Source: RGIG5612 sp017511185 (GTDB lineage: Bacteria > Bacillota > Clostridia > Lachnospirales > Lachnospiraceae). From it: DNA of 64,000 nucleotides. The notes beneath the pieces are model-generated. The model was not told the origin of the DNA. It worked only from the letters and a program-made list of their open reading frames with translations, and made no database searches. The DNA lies in contig JAFWLF010000085.1 in the NCBI GenBank assembly GCA_017511185.1, positions 1 through 64,000 of the forward strand, written 5' to 3'. Of this stretch, positions 1-9,243 are shown one piece after another. Numbering within the stretch: the stretch's first letter is position 1; each line of letters starts with the position of its first letter. Both the position numbers and the translations under genes were made by a program.

Positions 1-224
1 GGGATAATGCTAAGAAGTACATTGAAGGCGGAAAACATGGCGGCAAGGGCTCAGACGCTCACAAAGCTGCTGTCACAGGCGATACAGTCGGTGATCCGTT
101 CAAGGATACATCAGGACCTTCCATCAACATCCTTATCAAGTTGATGACCGTTGTGTCTCTGGTCTTCGTTCCAGCATTCCTCGCTATCAACGGCGGAGCC
201 GGACTCCTTGGAATGTTATTCTAA
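1..224 (+). CDS. hppA: Membrane-bound ion-translocating pyrophosphatase, C-terminal fragment
   Basis: This is the last 73 codons of a gene cut by the window start (reading frame begins at base 3). The visible tail contains GDTVGDPFKDTSGPS followed by the segment NILIKLM and a final hydrophobic helix ending GGAGLLGMLF. These are hallmarks of the C-terminus of membrane pyrophosphatases, which couple PPi hydrolysis to H+ or Na+ export across the cytoplasmic membrane. The residues that separate K+-dependent from K+-independent and Na+ from H+ types lie upstream of the window, so the ion specificity cannot be called. A strong terminator follows 22 bp after the stop, so the gene is the end of its transcription unit. 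Confidence 0.88.
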   Translation, partial: DNAKKYIEGGKHGGKGSDAHKAAVTGDTVGDPFKDTSGPSINILIKLMTVVSLVFVPAFLAINGGAGLLGMLF

Positions 225-245
225 TTCAAATATAAATTGATTGAG

Positions 246-275
246 AGGGCTGCCTGAACGGCAGCCCTTTTTTTA
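246..275 (+). terminator. Rho-independent terminator after hppA
   Basis: A 9-bp perfect stem (AGGGCTGCC / GGCAGCCCT) with a 5-nt loop is followed by a run of seven T. It ends the hppA transcript and separates it from recD2. Confidence 0.9.
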
Positions 276-351
276 TTTTGTACGGAGCCGGTATAAAGAG
301 GTTCAAATCATATAGATAAAACCACGTCGGAGTGATAAAATAAATCTCGGT

Positions 352-2589
352 ATGGAAACATTTAAAGCCTATGTGGATCGAATCATATATCGCAATGAAG
401 ACAACGGCTACACGGTGTTGAGCGCCGAGGAAAACGGGTGCGAAACAGTATGTGTAGGCGTTTTTCAATTCATAGAAGAAGGCGAATATCTGAACTTCAC
501 CGGGGAGTTTGTCTTCCATCCAACGTATGGGGAACAATTCAAGGTCGACCATGCAGAACTCATCGCGCCGGAAGACGTGTATGCCATCGAACGATACCTG
601 GGGAGCGGTGCCATCAAAGGCATCGGTCAGGTGACCGCGCACAGGATCGTAGAGAAGTTCGGTGAAGACACCCTTAGGATCCTGGATGAAGAACCGGAGC
701 GGCTTGCGGAAATCAAAGGCATCACCCTCCTGCGAGCGCAGGAGATCGCAGCGCAGCAGGAAGAAAAAAAGGACCTGCGGAAAGCACTGATGTTCCTTGG
801 CGAATTCAACATCTCCAATAAGATGGCAGTCAAGATCTATGCGCAGTACCGCGACAGGATCTATCAGATCATCCGTGAAAACCCGTATCAGCTGGCTGAT
901 GACATTCTGGGCATCGGATTTAAGAAGGCGGATGAAATTGCGTTTCACGCAGGCATCGCGCCAAACTCGGACTTTCGGATACGCAGCTGTATCCTGCATG
1001 AACTGGTCAGTGCTGCTTCATCGGAAGGACATGTCTTTTTGCCGGAGGAGATCCTGATCCAGCGGACGCTGATGACACTGCAGCCGCCTATTGTGGATGA
1101 TATCCCGATGATCGAGGAGAGTGACATCCGCCGCAATATCATGGATCTGGCGATTGAACGGAAGATCGTCGTCAAGAATGATACCCGGAATATCTATTAT
1201 AATGCGTATTACTATACAGAAGCAGGCATTGCCCGGATGCTGCATCAGCTGAATCTGAAAGGGGAAACGGACGAACGCGAGATTGAAGAAAAGATCCGCC
1301 ACGTAGAAGAGAGCGAGCAGATCACACTTGATGATCTGCAGAAAGAAGCGGTCCGTCAGGCTGTCAACGCGGGTGTGCTGGTGATCACCGGCGGTCCGGG
1401 AACCGGCAAGACAACGACCATCAATTCTATTATCAAATATTTTCAGGAAGATTATAAAGAGATCCTGCTGGCAGCACCAACCGGCCGCGCAGCTAAGCGG
1501 ATGACGGAGGCAACCGGCTGGGAAGCAAAAACGATTCACCGCATGCTGGATCTTTCCGGCGAACTGACCGATACGTCGGAAGGCGCGCGTTTTGACCGGA
1601 ATGAAGATAATCCTCTGGAGGCGGATGTCATCATCATCGACGAGATGTCCATGGTGGATATGTTTCTGATGAGCGCGCTGCTGCGCGCCATAAGACCGGG
1701 CACCCGTCTGATTCTGGTGGGCGATGTCGACCAGCTGCCATCGGTAGGCGCCGGCAATGTGCTGAAAGATATCATCGACAGCGGCTGCTTTAATACCGTC
1801 AAGCTTTCCAAGATCTTCCGACAGGCAGAGGAAAGCGACATCGTCATGAATGCCCATAAGATCAACCGTGGCGAGGAGATTGAGCTGCGGCCGGACAGCC
1901 ATGATTTTATTTTTATTAAAAGAGATAATCCGCAGAGCATCTTGTCTGCAGTTCTGGGACTGGTGCGAGATAAATTGCCGGCTTATGTGAAAGCGGATGC
2001 GAGTGAAGTGCAGGTTCTGGCGCCGGCTAAGAAAGGTGCGCTGGGTATTAACTTCATGAATAAATTCCTGCAGGAGAATCTGAATCCTGCGCGGCCGGGA
2101 AAGAAAGAGATCCCGGTGGGTGATGACATGTTCCGCGAAGGGGACAAGGTCATGCATATCAAAAACAACTATAACCTGGAATGGGAAATGAGAACCAAAA
2201 CGGGGTTTGCTTATGATGCAGGCAAAGGCATTTTTAACGGCGATATAGGCGTGATCGAAAAGATCAACGAGCACACACAGATGGTGGGTGTCTGCTTTGA
2301 TGACGGCAAGCATGTGATCTACAGTTTTGATCAGTTGGAAGAGCTGGTCTTAGCTTATGCGGTCACCATCCATAAGTCACAGGGCAGTGAGTATCCTGCT
2401 GTTGTGCTGCCTCTTTTAACAGGACCGGAGCTTTTGATGAATCGGAATATCCTGTATACGGCCGTCACACGTGCCAAGACTTGCGTCTGTATTGTAGGCA
2501 GTGAGGAGACCGTGAAACGGATGATCCGGAATATCCGCGAGATGACGCGTTATTCGGGATTAAAGGACCAGCTGATCAGCCTGTCATAG
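352..2589 (+). CDS. recD2: RecD2-family ATP-dependent DNA helicase
   Basis: A 745-residue SF1B 5'-3' DNA helicase of the RecD2/YrrC type, acting in DNA repair without RecB or RecC. The N-terminal about 90 residues (METFKAYVDRIIYRNED...) are the OB-like domain seen in RecD2. Helix-hairpin-helix segments follow around residues 90-200 (GSGAIKGIGQVTA, ILGIGFKKADEI). The Walker A motif GGPGTGKT is at residues 347-354, Walker B is IIIDEMSMV, and the C-terminal motif VTIHKSQGSEYPAV is followed by NILYTAVTRAK, typical of UvrD_C_2. The length matches the family. The ribosome binding site is weak, but this ATG begins the conserved domain. comF follows 14 bp downstream, so the two are probably cotranscribed. 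Confidence 0.95.
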   Translation: METFKAYVDRIIYRNEDNGYTVLSAEENGCETVCVGVFQFIEEGEYLNFTGEFVFHPTYGEQFKVDHAELIAPEDVYAIERYLGSGAIKGIGQVTAHRIVEKFGEDTLRILDEEPERLAEIKGITLLRAQEIAAQQEEKKDLRKALMFLGEFNISNKMAVKIYAQYRDRIYQIIRENPYQLADDILGIGFKKADEIAFHAGIAPNSDFRIRSCILHELVSAASSEGHVFLPEEILIQRTLMTLQPPIVDDIPMIEESDIRRNIMDLAIERKIVVKNDTRNIYYNAYYYTEAGIARMLHQLNLKGETDEREIEEKIRHVEESEQITLDDLQKEAVRQAVNAGVLVITGGPGTGKTTTINSIIKYFQEDYKEILLAAPTGRAAKRMTEATGWEAKTIHRMLDLSGELTDTSEGARFDRNEDNPLEADVIIIDEMSMVDMFLMSALLRAIRPGTRLILVGDVDQLPSVGAGNVLKDIIDSGCFNTVKLSKIFRQAEESDIVMNAHKINRGEEIELRPDSHDFIFIKRDNPQSILSAVLGLVRDKLPAYVKADASEVQVLAPAKKGALGINFMNKFLQENLNPARPGKKEIPVGDDMFREGDKVMHIKNNYNLEWEMRTKTGFAYDAGKGIFNGDIGVIEKINEHTQMVGVCFDDGKHVIYSFDQLEELVLAYAVTIHKSQGSEYPAVVLPLLTGPELLMNRNILYTAVTRAKTCVCIVGSEETVKRMIRNIREMTRYSGLKDQLISLS

Positions 2590-2603
2590 ATACGCCATTC
2601 GGC

Positions 2604-3368
2604 ATGAATGATTCACAAGAACTGAAAATGCGTAAAATAGGATCTGTTTTCTGGCAGCTCTTGTTTCCGCGTGTCTGTCCGGTCTGCGGAGACATCCTGA
2701 AGAAGAAACTGACGGAGGGCGAAGAGCCGCCGTTTATCTGTCCTGCCTGTTATGCGAAGCTGCAGTTTACGGGAGATAACGGCTGCATGAAATGTTCCCG
2801 CCCTATCCCGGAGGAAGAAGAGTATTGCGACGACTGCAAAAGGAGGAAGCTGGTATTTGACCGCGGCCGCGCATTGCTTCTGCACGATGAAGCAGCGCGG
2901 AAGATCCTGTATGATCTGAAATACCGCAACTGCAGGGACAATGCGGATTTTATCGGTTATGAGATAGCTGCACAGATGGGAGATTCCCTGCGGATATGGA
3001 ATGCAGAAGCCTTGGTGCCGGTGCCGCTCCATCCCAGACGGCAGCTGCAAAGAGGATACAATCAGGCAGAAAGAATTGCAGAGAGCATCTCTTATTGGGT
3101 GAGGAGGTTATACGGGCTTTCTCTTCCGGTGGTCTGTAATGTTTTATTCCGGACCGCTTATACGCGTCCGCAGAAAGAACTGGGTGCAGGCGACCGGGAG
3201 ACAAATCTCAGATCCGTCTTCCGCGCGGAACTTCCGGATGCGTTAAAACGGATGGTTTTAGTGGATGACATCTTTACCTCCGGCTCCACGCTGAGCGCCT
3301 GTGCGGAGGCGCTCAAAATGGCTGGAGCAGAGCGGGTGTTTTTCCTGACCGGATCCATCGTCCCATAA
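2604..3368 (+). CDS. comF: ComF family phosphoribosyltransferase-like protein
   Basis: A 254-residue double-zinc-ribbon plus phosphoribosyltransferase protein of the ComF/GntX family. Cysteine pairs CPVCG and CPAC (residues about 20-50) and CMKC and CDDC (about 64-85) form the zinc ribbons. The PRPP-binding loop VLVDDIFTSGSTLSAC lies near residues 220-235. In competent bacteria ComF assists DNA uptake in the cytoplasm; in non-competent Clostridia the role is uncertain. It lies immediately after recD2, an arrangement common in Clostridia, and ends 22 bp before the promoter of the str operon. Confidence 0.92.
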   Translation: MNDSQELKMRKIGSVFWQLLFPRVCPVCGDILKKKLTEGEEPPFICPACYAKLQFTGDNGCMKCSRPIPEEEEYCDDCKRRKLVFDRGRALLLHDEAARKILYDLKYRNCRDNADFIGYEIAAQMGDSLRIWNAEALVPVPLHPRRQLQRGYNQAERIAESISYWVRRLYGLSLPVVCNVLFRTAYTRPQKELGAGDRETNLRSVFRAELPDALKRMVLVDDIFTSGSTLSACAEALKMAGAERVFFLTGSIVP

Positions 3369-3390
3369 GGATTTTCCTTCAACAAAAATG

Positions 3391-3419
3391 TTGACAAAAA
3401 AAGCCGGTTTACCTATAAT
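3391..3419 (+). promoter_or_regulatory. Consensus sigma-A promoter of the str operon
   Basis: A perfect -35 (TTGACA, 3391-3396) and perfect -10 (TATAAT, 3414-3419) are separated by exactly 17 bp. It lies about 90 bp upstream of rpsL, as expected for a highly expressed ribosomal protein operon. Confidence 0.93.
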
Positions 3420-3515
3420 AATCGGGCGCGCGCAAAACGCGAGTTTCTTTGTGCGCAATTAGAGGACCGGGATTCAATTCCGGATACTCAAAAAATATGA
3501 CGAAAGGAGAATAAT

Positions 3516-3929
3516 ATGCCGACATTTAATCAGTTAGTCAGAAAAGGAAGACAGACATCTGTGAAAAAGTCTACTGCTCCGGCTCTGCAGAAGAGCTTCA
3601 ACTCTCTTCGCAAAAAAGCAACGGATGCACCATCACCGCAGAAGCGTGGTGTCTGCACAGCAGTTAAGACTGCAACACCTAAGAAGCCGAATTCAGCTCT
3701 TAGAAAGATCGCCAGAGTTCGTCTTTCCAATGGCATCGAGGTTACCACGTATATTCCTGGCGAAGGACATAACCTTCAGGAGCACAGCGTCGTATTGATC
3801 CGCGGCGGTCGTGTTAAGGACTTACCAGGTACCAGATACCATGTCATCAGAGGCACACTGGATACTGCAGGCGTTGCAGACCGTAGACAGGCTCGTTCCA
3901 AATACGGCGCAAAGAGACCTAAAAAGTAA
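3516..3929 (+). CDS. rpsL: 30S ribosomal protein S12
   Basis: A 137-residue S12, the decoding-centre protein of the small subunit. The sequence PKKPNSALRK and the loop RGGRVKDLPGTRYH carry the wild-type lysines of the streptomycin-sensitive form. AAAGGAG lies 7 bp before the ATG. It is the first gene of the rpsL-rpsG-fusA operon; a 171-bp spacer precedes rpsG, longer than usual, without a clear additional promoter. Confidence 0.98.
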   Translation: MPTFNQLVRKGRQTSVKKSTAPALQKSFNSLRKKATDAPSPQKRGVCTAVKTATPKKPNSALRKIARVRLSNGIEVTTYIPGEGHNLQEHSVVLIRGGRVKDLPGTRYHVIRGTLDTAGVADRRQARSKYGAKRPKK

Positions 3930-4100
3930 AGTGTAATTTCTGATTTTACTTACAATTGAAGATGGTTGCCGAAAGACAATCGATCGAAGAAATTCTTTAG
4001 ACATATTATTCTATAATCAATTCTTAAATCCTTGTCCGATGGCACCGACACAAAAAGTGAGTACCGATGATTTAATTTTGTAGTTAAGGAGGGAAGAAAC

Positions 4101-4571
4101 GTGCCACGTAAAGGACATACCCCAAAAAGAGACGTATTGGCGGATCCGCTGTACGGGAGCGTAGTAGTAACAAAGCTTATCAATAACATTATGTTAGATG
4201 GTAAGAAGGGCGTAGCGCAGAAAATCGTTTACGGTGCGTTTGCCAGAATCGAAGAGAAGGAAGGAAAGCCTGCTCTTGAAGTATTCGAAACAGCACTGAA
4301 CAACGTTATGCCTACATTAGAGGTCAAAGCCAGAAGAATCGGTGGTGCAACCTACCAGGTTCCTATTGAAGTCCGCCCGGAAAGACGCCAGGCATTAGGT
4401 CTTCGTTGGCTGACCAATTTCTCACGCGCAAGATCTGAGAAGACAATGGAAGAAAGACTTGCAAATGAGATCATGGATGCTGCAAACGAAACAGGCGCAT
4501 CTGTGAAGAGAAAAGAAGATATGCACAGAATGGCAGAGGCAAACAAAGCATTTGCACATTACAGATTCTAA
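4101..4571 (+). CDS. rpsG: 30S ribosomal protein S7
   Basis: A 156-residue S7, the primary 16S rRNA 3'-domain binder. It has the normal family length and conserved features (PRKGHTPKRD, RRIGGATYQVPIEV, RSEKTMEERLANEI). The start is GTG, supported by AAGGAGGG eight bases upstream. It is followed after 15 bp by fusA, consistent with one transcript. Confidence 0.98.
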   Translation: MPRKGHTPKRDVLADPLYGSVVVTKLINNIMLDGKKGVAQKIVYGAFARIEEKEGKPALEVFETALNNVMPTLEVKARRIGGATYQVPIEVRPERRQALGLRWLTNFSRARSEKTMEERLANEIMDAANETGASVKRKEDMHRMAEANKAFAHYRF

Positions 4572-4586
4572 TAAGGAGGAAATACT

Positions 4587-6704
4587 TTGGCTGGAAGAGA
4601 TTACCCACTGGAGCGTACGCGTAATATTGGTATTATGGCGCATATCGACGCTGGTAAGACCACGCTTACGGAACGTATCCTTTATTACACCGGAGTGAAT
4701 TATAAGATTGGGGATACTCACGAAGGCACTGCCACCATGGACTGGATGGAGCAGGAACAGGAGAGAGGTATTACAATAACTTCCGCAGCCACAACGTGTC
4801 ATTGGACTCTTCAAAAAGAGAACAAACCGGCACCGGGAGCTTTAGAGCACCGGATCAATATCATTGATACCCCGGGACATGTTGATTTTACAGTTGAAGT
4901 TGAGCGTTCTCTTAGAGTGCTTGACGGAGCTGTAGGTGTTTTCTGTGCAAAAGGCGGTGTAGAGCCGCAATCCGAAAATGTATGGAGGCAGGCAGACAAG
5001 TACAATGTACCGCGTATGGCATTCATCAATAAGATGGATATCATGGGTGCAGATTTCTATAATGCTGTAGACATGATCAAGACCCGTCTGGGTAAGAACG
5101 CTGTTCCAATTCAGCTGCCGATCGGAAAAGAAGATCAGTTTAAAGGCATTATCGACTTGTTCGAAATGAAAGCCTACATCTATAACGATGAAAAAGGTGA
5201 GGACATCACCATTACGGATATCCCTGAGGACATGCAGGACGATGCAGAACTGTATCACTCAGACATGATCGAAAAGATCTGTGAACTGGATGAAGATCTG
5301 ACTGAAAAGTTCCTGATGGATGAAATTCCTACGACAGAAGAACTCAAAGCAGCTCTGCGTAAGGGAACATGTGAATCAACGATCGTTCCTGTTTGCTGCG
5401 GAACAGCATACAGAAACAAAGGCGTTCAGAAACTTCTGGATGCAGTCATTGAGTATATGCCGGCACCGACCGATATCCCGGATATCGAGGGTGAAGACAG
5501 CAATGGCAACCCGGTCGTTGTTCGTTCTTCTGATGAAGAACCATTCGCAGCTCTTGCATTCAAGATCATGACAGACCCGTTCGTCGGCAAACTTGCATAT
5601 ATCCGTGTTTATTCCGGAACGATGAACGCAGGCTCTTATATCCTTAATGCAACAAAAGGCAAAAAGGAAAGAGCAGGCCGTATCCTTCAGATGCATGCAA
5701 ACCACAGAGCAGAGCTGGATAAAGTTTATGCTGGTGATATTGCTGCAGTTGTCGGATTCAAAGGCACAACAACAGGTGACACGATCTGTGATGAAAAACA
5801 TCCGGTCATCCTGGAATCCATGGAATTCCCGGAGCCTGTTATCGAAGTTGCGATCGAGCCAAAGACCAAAGTTGGTCAGGGCAAGATGAGCGAAGCACTT
5901 GCAAAACTGGCAGAAGAAGATCCGACCTTCCGTGCATACACGAACGAAGAGACCGGACAGACCATCATCGCTGGTATGGGCGAGCTCCATCTGGAGATCA
6001 TCGTCGACAGACTTTTGAGAGAGTTCAAAGTCGAAGCAAATGTTGGTGCTCCTCAGGTCGCATACAAAGAATCGTTTACCAAGACGGTTGAAGTCGACAG
6101 CAAATATGCGAAGCAGTCCGGCGGCCGCGGACAGTACGGACATTGTAAAGTCCGTTTCGAGCCGATGGATGCGAACGCAGAGAAAACGTTCGAATTCGTA
6201 TCAGAGGTTGTCGGTGGAGCTATTCCGAAAGAGTACATCCCGGCTGTTGGTGAAGGTATCGAAGAGGCTGCAAAGGCCGGCGTTATTGCAGGCTTCCCGG
6301 TTCTCGGTGTCAAAGCTACGGTATTTGACGGTTCCTACCACGAAGTCGACTCTTCAGAAATGGCATTCCACATTGCCGGATCCCTGGCATTCAAAGATGC
6401 TATGGCAAAAGCTGATCCGGTCCTTCTGGAGCCTATCATGAGAGTAGAAGTTACGACTCCGGAAGATTACATGGGCGACGTCATTGGCGATATCAATGGA
6501 CGGCGCGGACGTATCGAGGGCATGGAAGACATTGGCGGCGGCAAGATGATCAGAGGTCTGGTCCCGCTGGCAGAAATGTTCGGATACGCAACCGACCTTC
6601 GTTCCAAAACACAGGGTCGTGGAAACTATTCGATGTTTTTCGAGAGATACGAAAGAGTTCCGAAAAATATTCAGGATAAAATTGTTACAACAAAGGCTAA
6701 CTAA
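4587..6704 (+). CDS. fusA: Elongation factor G
   Basis: A 705-residue translocase GTPase. G1 is AHIDAGKTT, G3 is DTPGHVDF and G4 is NKMD; domains II-V follow with the expected order and length. The start codon is TTG at 4587, eight bases after AAGGAGG (4573-4579); no in-frame ATG fits the conserved N-terminus AGRDYPLERTRNIGIMAHID. It is the third gene of the str operon. The tuf gene follows after a 140-bp gap that holds its own promoter. Confidence 0.98.
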   Translation: MAGRDYPLERTRNIGIMAHIDAGKTTLTERILYYTGVNYKIGDTHEGTATMDWMEQEQERGITITSAATTCHWTLQKENKPAPGALEHRINIIDTPGHVDFTVEVERSLRVLDGAVGVFCAKGGVEPQSENVWRQADKYNVPRMAFINKMDIMGADFYNAVDMIKTRLGKNAVPIQLPIGKEDQFKGIIDLFEMKAYIYNDEKGEDITITDIPEDMQDDAELYHSDMIEKICELDEDLTEKFLMDEIPTTEELKAALRKGTCESTIVPVCCGTAYRNKGVQKLLDAVIEYMPAPTDIPDIEGEDSNGNPVVVRSSDEEPFAALAFKIMTDPFVGKLAYIRVYSGTMNAGSYILNATKGKKERAGRILQMHANHRAELDKVYAGDIAAVVGFKGTTTGDTICDEKHPVILESMEFPEPVIEVAIEPKTKVGQGKMSEALAKLAEEDPTFRAYTNEETGQTIIAGMGELHLEIIVDRLLREFKVEANVGAPQVAYKESFTKTVEVDSKYAKQSGGRGQYGHCKVRFEPMDANAEKTFEFVSEVVGGAIPKEYIPAVGEGIEEAAKAGVIAGFPVLGVKATVFDGSYHEVDSSEMAFHIAGSLAFKDAMAKADPVLLEPIMRVEVTTPEDYMGDVIGDINGRRGRIEGMEDIGGGKMIRGLVPLAEMFGYATDLRSKTQGRGNYSMFFERYERVPKNIQDKIVTTKAN

Positions 6705-6719
6705 GATAACAAATATCGC

Positions 6720-6748
6720 TTGAAAGTATAGGAAAAATAACATATAAT
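6720..6748 (+). promoter_or_regulatory. Internal promoter for tuf
   Basis: TTGAAA (6720-6725), a 17-bp spacer and TATAAT (6743-6748) lie directly after fusA. The promoter would give tuf a leader of about 90 nt and extra transcription independent of the str promoter. Confidence 0.75.
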
Positions 6749-6778
6749 TCAATTTAGCCTTTTTACAAAGAAACTTGG

Positions 6779-6818
6779 CCCGTTATGGGTTAAAGGGAAA
6801 CACAAGGCCCGTAATGGG
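6779..6818 (+). repeat. Self-complementary direct repeat in the tuf leader
   Basis: CCCGTTATGGG (6779-6789) and CCCGTAATGGG (6808-6818) are near-identical direct repeats, each preceded by GG and followed by T. Read as RNA they can also pair with one another over 11 positions (nine Watson-Crick and two G-U pairs), giving a hairpin with an 18-nt loop just before the AAGGAGG of tuf. Confidence 0.5.
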
Positions 6819-6844
6819 TAAGCAAATCAAGGAGGATTTACAAA

Positions 6845-8038
6845 ATGGCAAAAGCTAAATTCGAAAGAACAAAAGCGCACTGCAACATTGGTACCATTGG
6901 ACACGTAGACCATGGTAAAACAACATTAACAGCAGCTATTACAAAAACTCTTCATGAGAGATATGGTCTTGGTGAATTCGTTGCATTCGATAACATCGAC
7001 AAAGCTCCGGAAGAGAAAGCACGTGGTATCACAATCTCCACTGCACACGTTGAGTATGAAACACCGAACCGCCACTATGCACACGTTGACTGCCCGGGAC
7101 ATGCTGACTATGTCAAGAACATGATCACTGGTGCTGCTCAGATGGGCGGCGCTATCCTGGTTGTTGCTGCAACCGACGGTGTTATGGCACAGACCAAAGA
7201 GCACATCCTGCTGGCTCGTCAGGTAGGTGTTCCTTATATCGTAGTATTCATGAACAAATGTGATATGGTCGATGACGATGAGTTATTAGAGCTCGTTGAA
7301 ATGGATATCAGAGACCTTCTGAACGAGTATGACTTCCCTGGTGATGATATTCCGATCATCAGAGGTTCTGCTCTGAAAGCTCTGGAAGACTGCTCCGGTG
7401 AGTGGGGAGACAAGATCATCGAGCTTATGGAAGCTGTTGACTCCTACATTCCAGATCCAGTTCGTGAGACAGATAAGCCGTTCCTGATGCCAGTCGAGGA
7501 CGTATTCACGATCACAGGCCGTGGTACTGTTGCAACTGGTAGAGTTGAGCGTGGTGTCCTTCATGTACAGGAAGAAGTTGAAATCCTTGGTATCCATGAA
7601 GATATCAGAAAGACCGTCGTTACCGGTATTGAAATGTTCCGTAAACTTCTTGACGAAGGTCAGGCTGGTGATAACATTGGTGTTCTTCTTCGTGGTGTTA
7701 ACCGTGACGAGATCGAGCGTGGCCAGGTTATCGCAAAACCAGGCAGCGTTACCTGCCATAAGAAATTCACAGGTCAGGTTTACGTTTTAACCAAAGATGA
7801 AGGTGGACGTCATACTCCGTTCTTCAACAACTACAGACCACAGTTCTACTTCAGAACAACTGACGTTACTGGTGTCTGCAACCTTCCGGCAGGAACAGAA
7901 ATGTGCATGCCTGGTGATAACGTAGAGATCACTGTTGAGCTGATTCATCCAATCGCTATGGAGCAGGGACTTGGCTTCGCTATCCGTGAAGGTGGACGTA
8001 CAGTCGGTTCAGGCAAAGTTGCTACAATTATTGAGTAA
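6845..8038 (+). CDS. tuf: Elongation factor Tu
   Basis: A 397-residue EF-Tu that delivers aminoacyl-tRNA to the ribosome. It has G1 GHVDHGKT, G3 DCPGHADY and G4 NKCD, and a complete three-domain length. AAGGAGG is eight bases before the ATG. The last 19 codons (from 7981) are inside a 109-bp repeat that recurs at 16564-16672. The gene is intact because the adjacent integrated element carries, or restores, the tuf 3' end. The single difference between the repeat copies in the coding part is synonymous (GTC versus GTT, valine). Confidence 0.98.
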   Translation: MAKAKFERTKAHCNIGTIGHVDHGKTTLTAAITKTLHERYGLGEFVAFDNIDKAPEEKARGITISTAHVEYETPNRHYAHVDCPGHADYVKNMITGAAQMGGAILVVAATDGVMAQTKEHILLARQVGVPYIVVFMNKCDMVDDDELLELVEMDIRDLLNEYDFPGDDIPIIRGSALKALEDCSGEWGDKIIELMEAVDSYIPDPVRETDKPFLMPVEDVFTITGRGTVATGRVERGVLHVQEEVEILGIHEDIRKTVVTGIEMFRKLLDEGQAGDNIGVLLRGVNRDEIERGQVIAKPGSVTCHKKFTGQVYVLTKDEGGRHTPFFNNYRPQFYFRTTDVTGVCNLPAGTEMCMPGDNVEITVELIHPIAMEQGLGFAIREGGRTVGSGKVATIIE

Positions 8039-8089
8039 TCAATAACAAAGCTAATAAAATCAAGGCTTCCCGAGAGATCGGGAAGCCTT
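7981..8089 (+). repeat. Left 109-bp direct repeat (attL) at the tuf 3' end
   Basis: The repeat spans the last 19 sense codons of tuf, its stop and the terminator hairpin. The second copy at 16564-16672 matches at 108 of 109 positions; the only mismatch is C8005 versus T16588. Sequence similarity stops abruptly on both sides. This is the structure left by site-specific integration of an element into a conserved gene 3' end. Confidence 0.9.
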
Positions 8090-8095
8090 ATTTTT
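8062..8095 (+). terminator. tuf terminator
   Basis: An 11-bp perfect stem (AAGGCTTCCCG / CGGGAAGCCTT) with a 6-nt loop is followed by ATTTTTAT. It lies within the attL repeat. Confidence 0.92.
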
Positions 8096-8125
8096 ATGTC
8101 TGAAAGAAAGGAAAATCTAATGAAG

Positions 8126-8145
8126 TGACGACACTTTGACGACAC
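8126..8145 (+). promoter_or_regulatory. Candidate left arm-type integrase binding site
   Basis: Tandem TGACGACAC (8126-8134) and TTTGACGACAC (8135-8145). The right end carries the matching TGACGACACCTTGACGACA (16447-16465) in the same orientation with one mismatch in 19. Paired tandem repeats just inside both attachment sites resemble arm-type sites of Tn916/lambda-type integrases. The binding is inferred. Confidence 0.6.
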
Positions 8146-8165
8146 TTTTAAAAAAGTGATGAAAA

Positions 8166-9164
8166 TCAAGAGTTTATTTTATCCTGATCCAGAAGGTTTT
8201 TGAAGGAAACAGGAGCAAATTGCAGATAATCTGAATATTCTGCCTGCGCCTCTTCTGAATCAAAGGTTCCATTTTTAATGAAAGGTTTTAAGGTTTGCTC
8301 GATATAGAAAAGGGCATTACGGATCTCTGAGTTACGATAATAATAATCAATATAAATGATGCCACTGTCTGTATGAGTATGAGTATCGATTATCATCCCA
8401 TATTTTTCAGAGAGTTTTTTGTTACAAAGCAAGTACTCAATATAAGGATTTTGTGTTTTCGTGGTCAAGGCAAGGAGGTCATCGGCCTTAAATGATAAAA
8501 GTGCAATCTGCTCGCCATAAGCTAACATTTTTCTTATATAGCGGGCATCAAGACCTGAAAGCAGGATGTTTACGACGATTTTTACGAAATCCTTATCAGT
8601 ATTGATTGCATTACTTTTATCCGTTTTTGCAATAGCGTTTTTAAACTTCCTTTGAACGGCACTGAGTGCTGCCTTTTCGTTTTCCAATGTATCCAGAGGG
8701 TACATTGTTTTCCATATTTTATAATCGGCTATTTTCTGGCCAGCGACTTCTTCTGAATCAGTCGGATTTGGAGTACACTCTTTCCTTTTTGCATACCAGT
8801 TGTTTAGATCATAATTGATCTCGTCATAGGTATTATCTCCCGCGGTTTTATTGATTATGATGGAAAACTTGTTTTCATCGTTCTCCAGGGAGATATCTAA
8901 AGTGTTTTCCAATTCAAACATAATGGAAAGAATATTCGTCGGGTTAACGTCCGGCGCAGCAAGCGTGTCATAATTTACATTCAGTACAGAGGCAATTGCC
9001 TGCAGCACATCTTCCCGCGGGTTTCGGTGACCGTTTTCATACTTTTGAATACGATCTGCTGTTATTTTTTTATTTGGAACAAGAGCATTAACCGCAGATG
9101 CCAGTTTTTCCCTTGATAAATGCCGAAATGTTCTGATAAAAAATATTCTCTCGCCAATCGTCAT
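8166..9164 (-). CDS. XRE-family transcriptional regulator of the element
   Basis: The 332-residue protein has an N-terminal Cro/cI-type HTH (residues about 1-65: IGERIFFIRTFRHLSREKLASAV...ITADRIQKYENGHRNP) and a long C-terminal region without a recognised domain. The start at 9164 is chosen because AAAGGAG lies just upstream. It is divergent from the excisionase-integrase operon and faces an intergenic region with palindromic AGCACAT/ATGTGCT operators, so it probably represses excision and transfer genes and its own promoter. The C-terminal part may sense an inducer. The gene is AT-rich relative to the neighbouring integrase. Confidence 0.85.
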   Translation of the reverse strand: MTIGERIFFIRTFRHLSREKLASAVNALVPNKKITADRIQKYENGHRNPREDVLQAIASVLNVNYDTLAAPDVNPTNILSIMFELENTLDISLENDENKFSIIINKTAGDNTYDEINYDLNNWYAKRKECTPNPTDSEEVAGQKIADYKIWKTMYPLDTLENEKAALSAVQRKFKNAIAKTDKSNAINTDKDFVKIVVNILLSGLDARYIRKMLAYGEQIALLSFKADDLLALTTKTQNPYIEYLLCNKKLSEKYGMIIDTHTHTDSGIIYIDYYYRNSEIRNALFYIEQTLKPFIKNGTFDSEEAQAEYSDYLQFAPVSFKNLLDQDKINS

Positions 9165-9243
9165 GATTTTTCTCCTTTGAAAGATTATAAACACTATAAC
9201 ACAAGAAGTAAGGATTTTAAAGTGCTGAAAATATATAAAAATG

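Noticed and set aside
1018..2313. A 431-codon open frame on the minus strand
   Set aside because: Antisense of recD2, no ribosome binding site and biased composition.
4012..4017. TATAAT between rpsL and rpsG as a promoter
   Set aside because: No acceptable -35 at 16-18 bp upstream; more likely chance in an AT-rich spacer.
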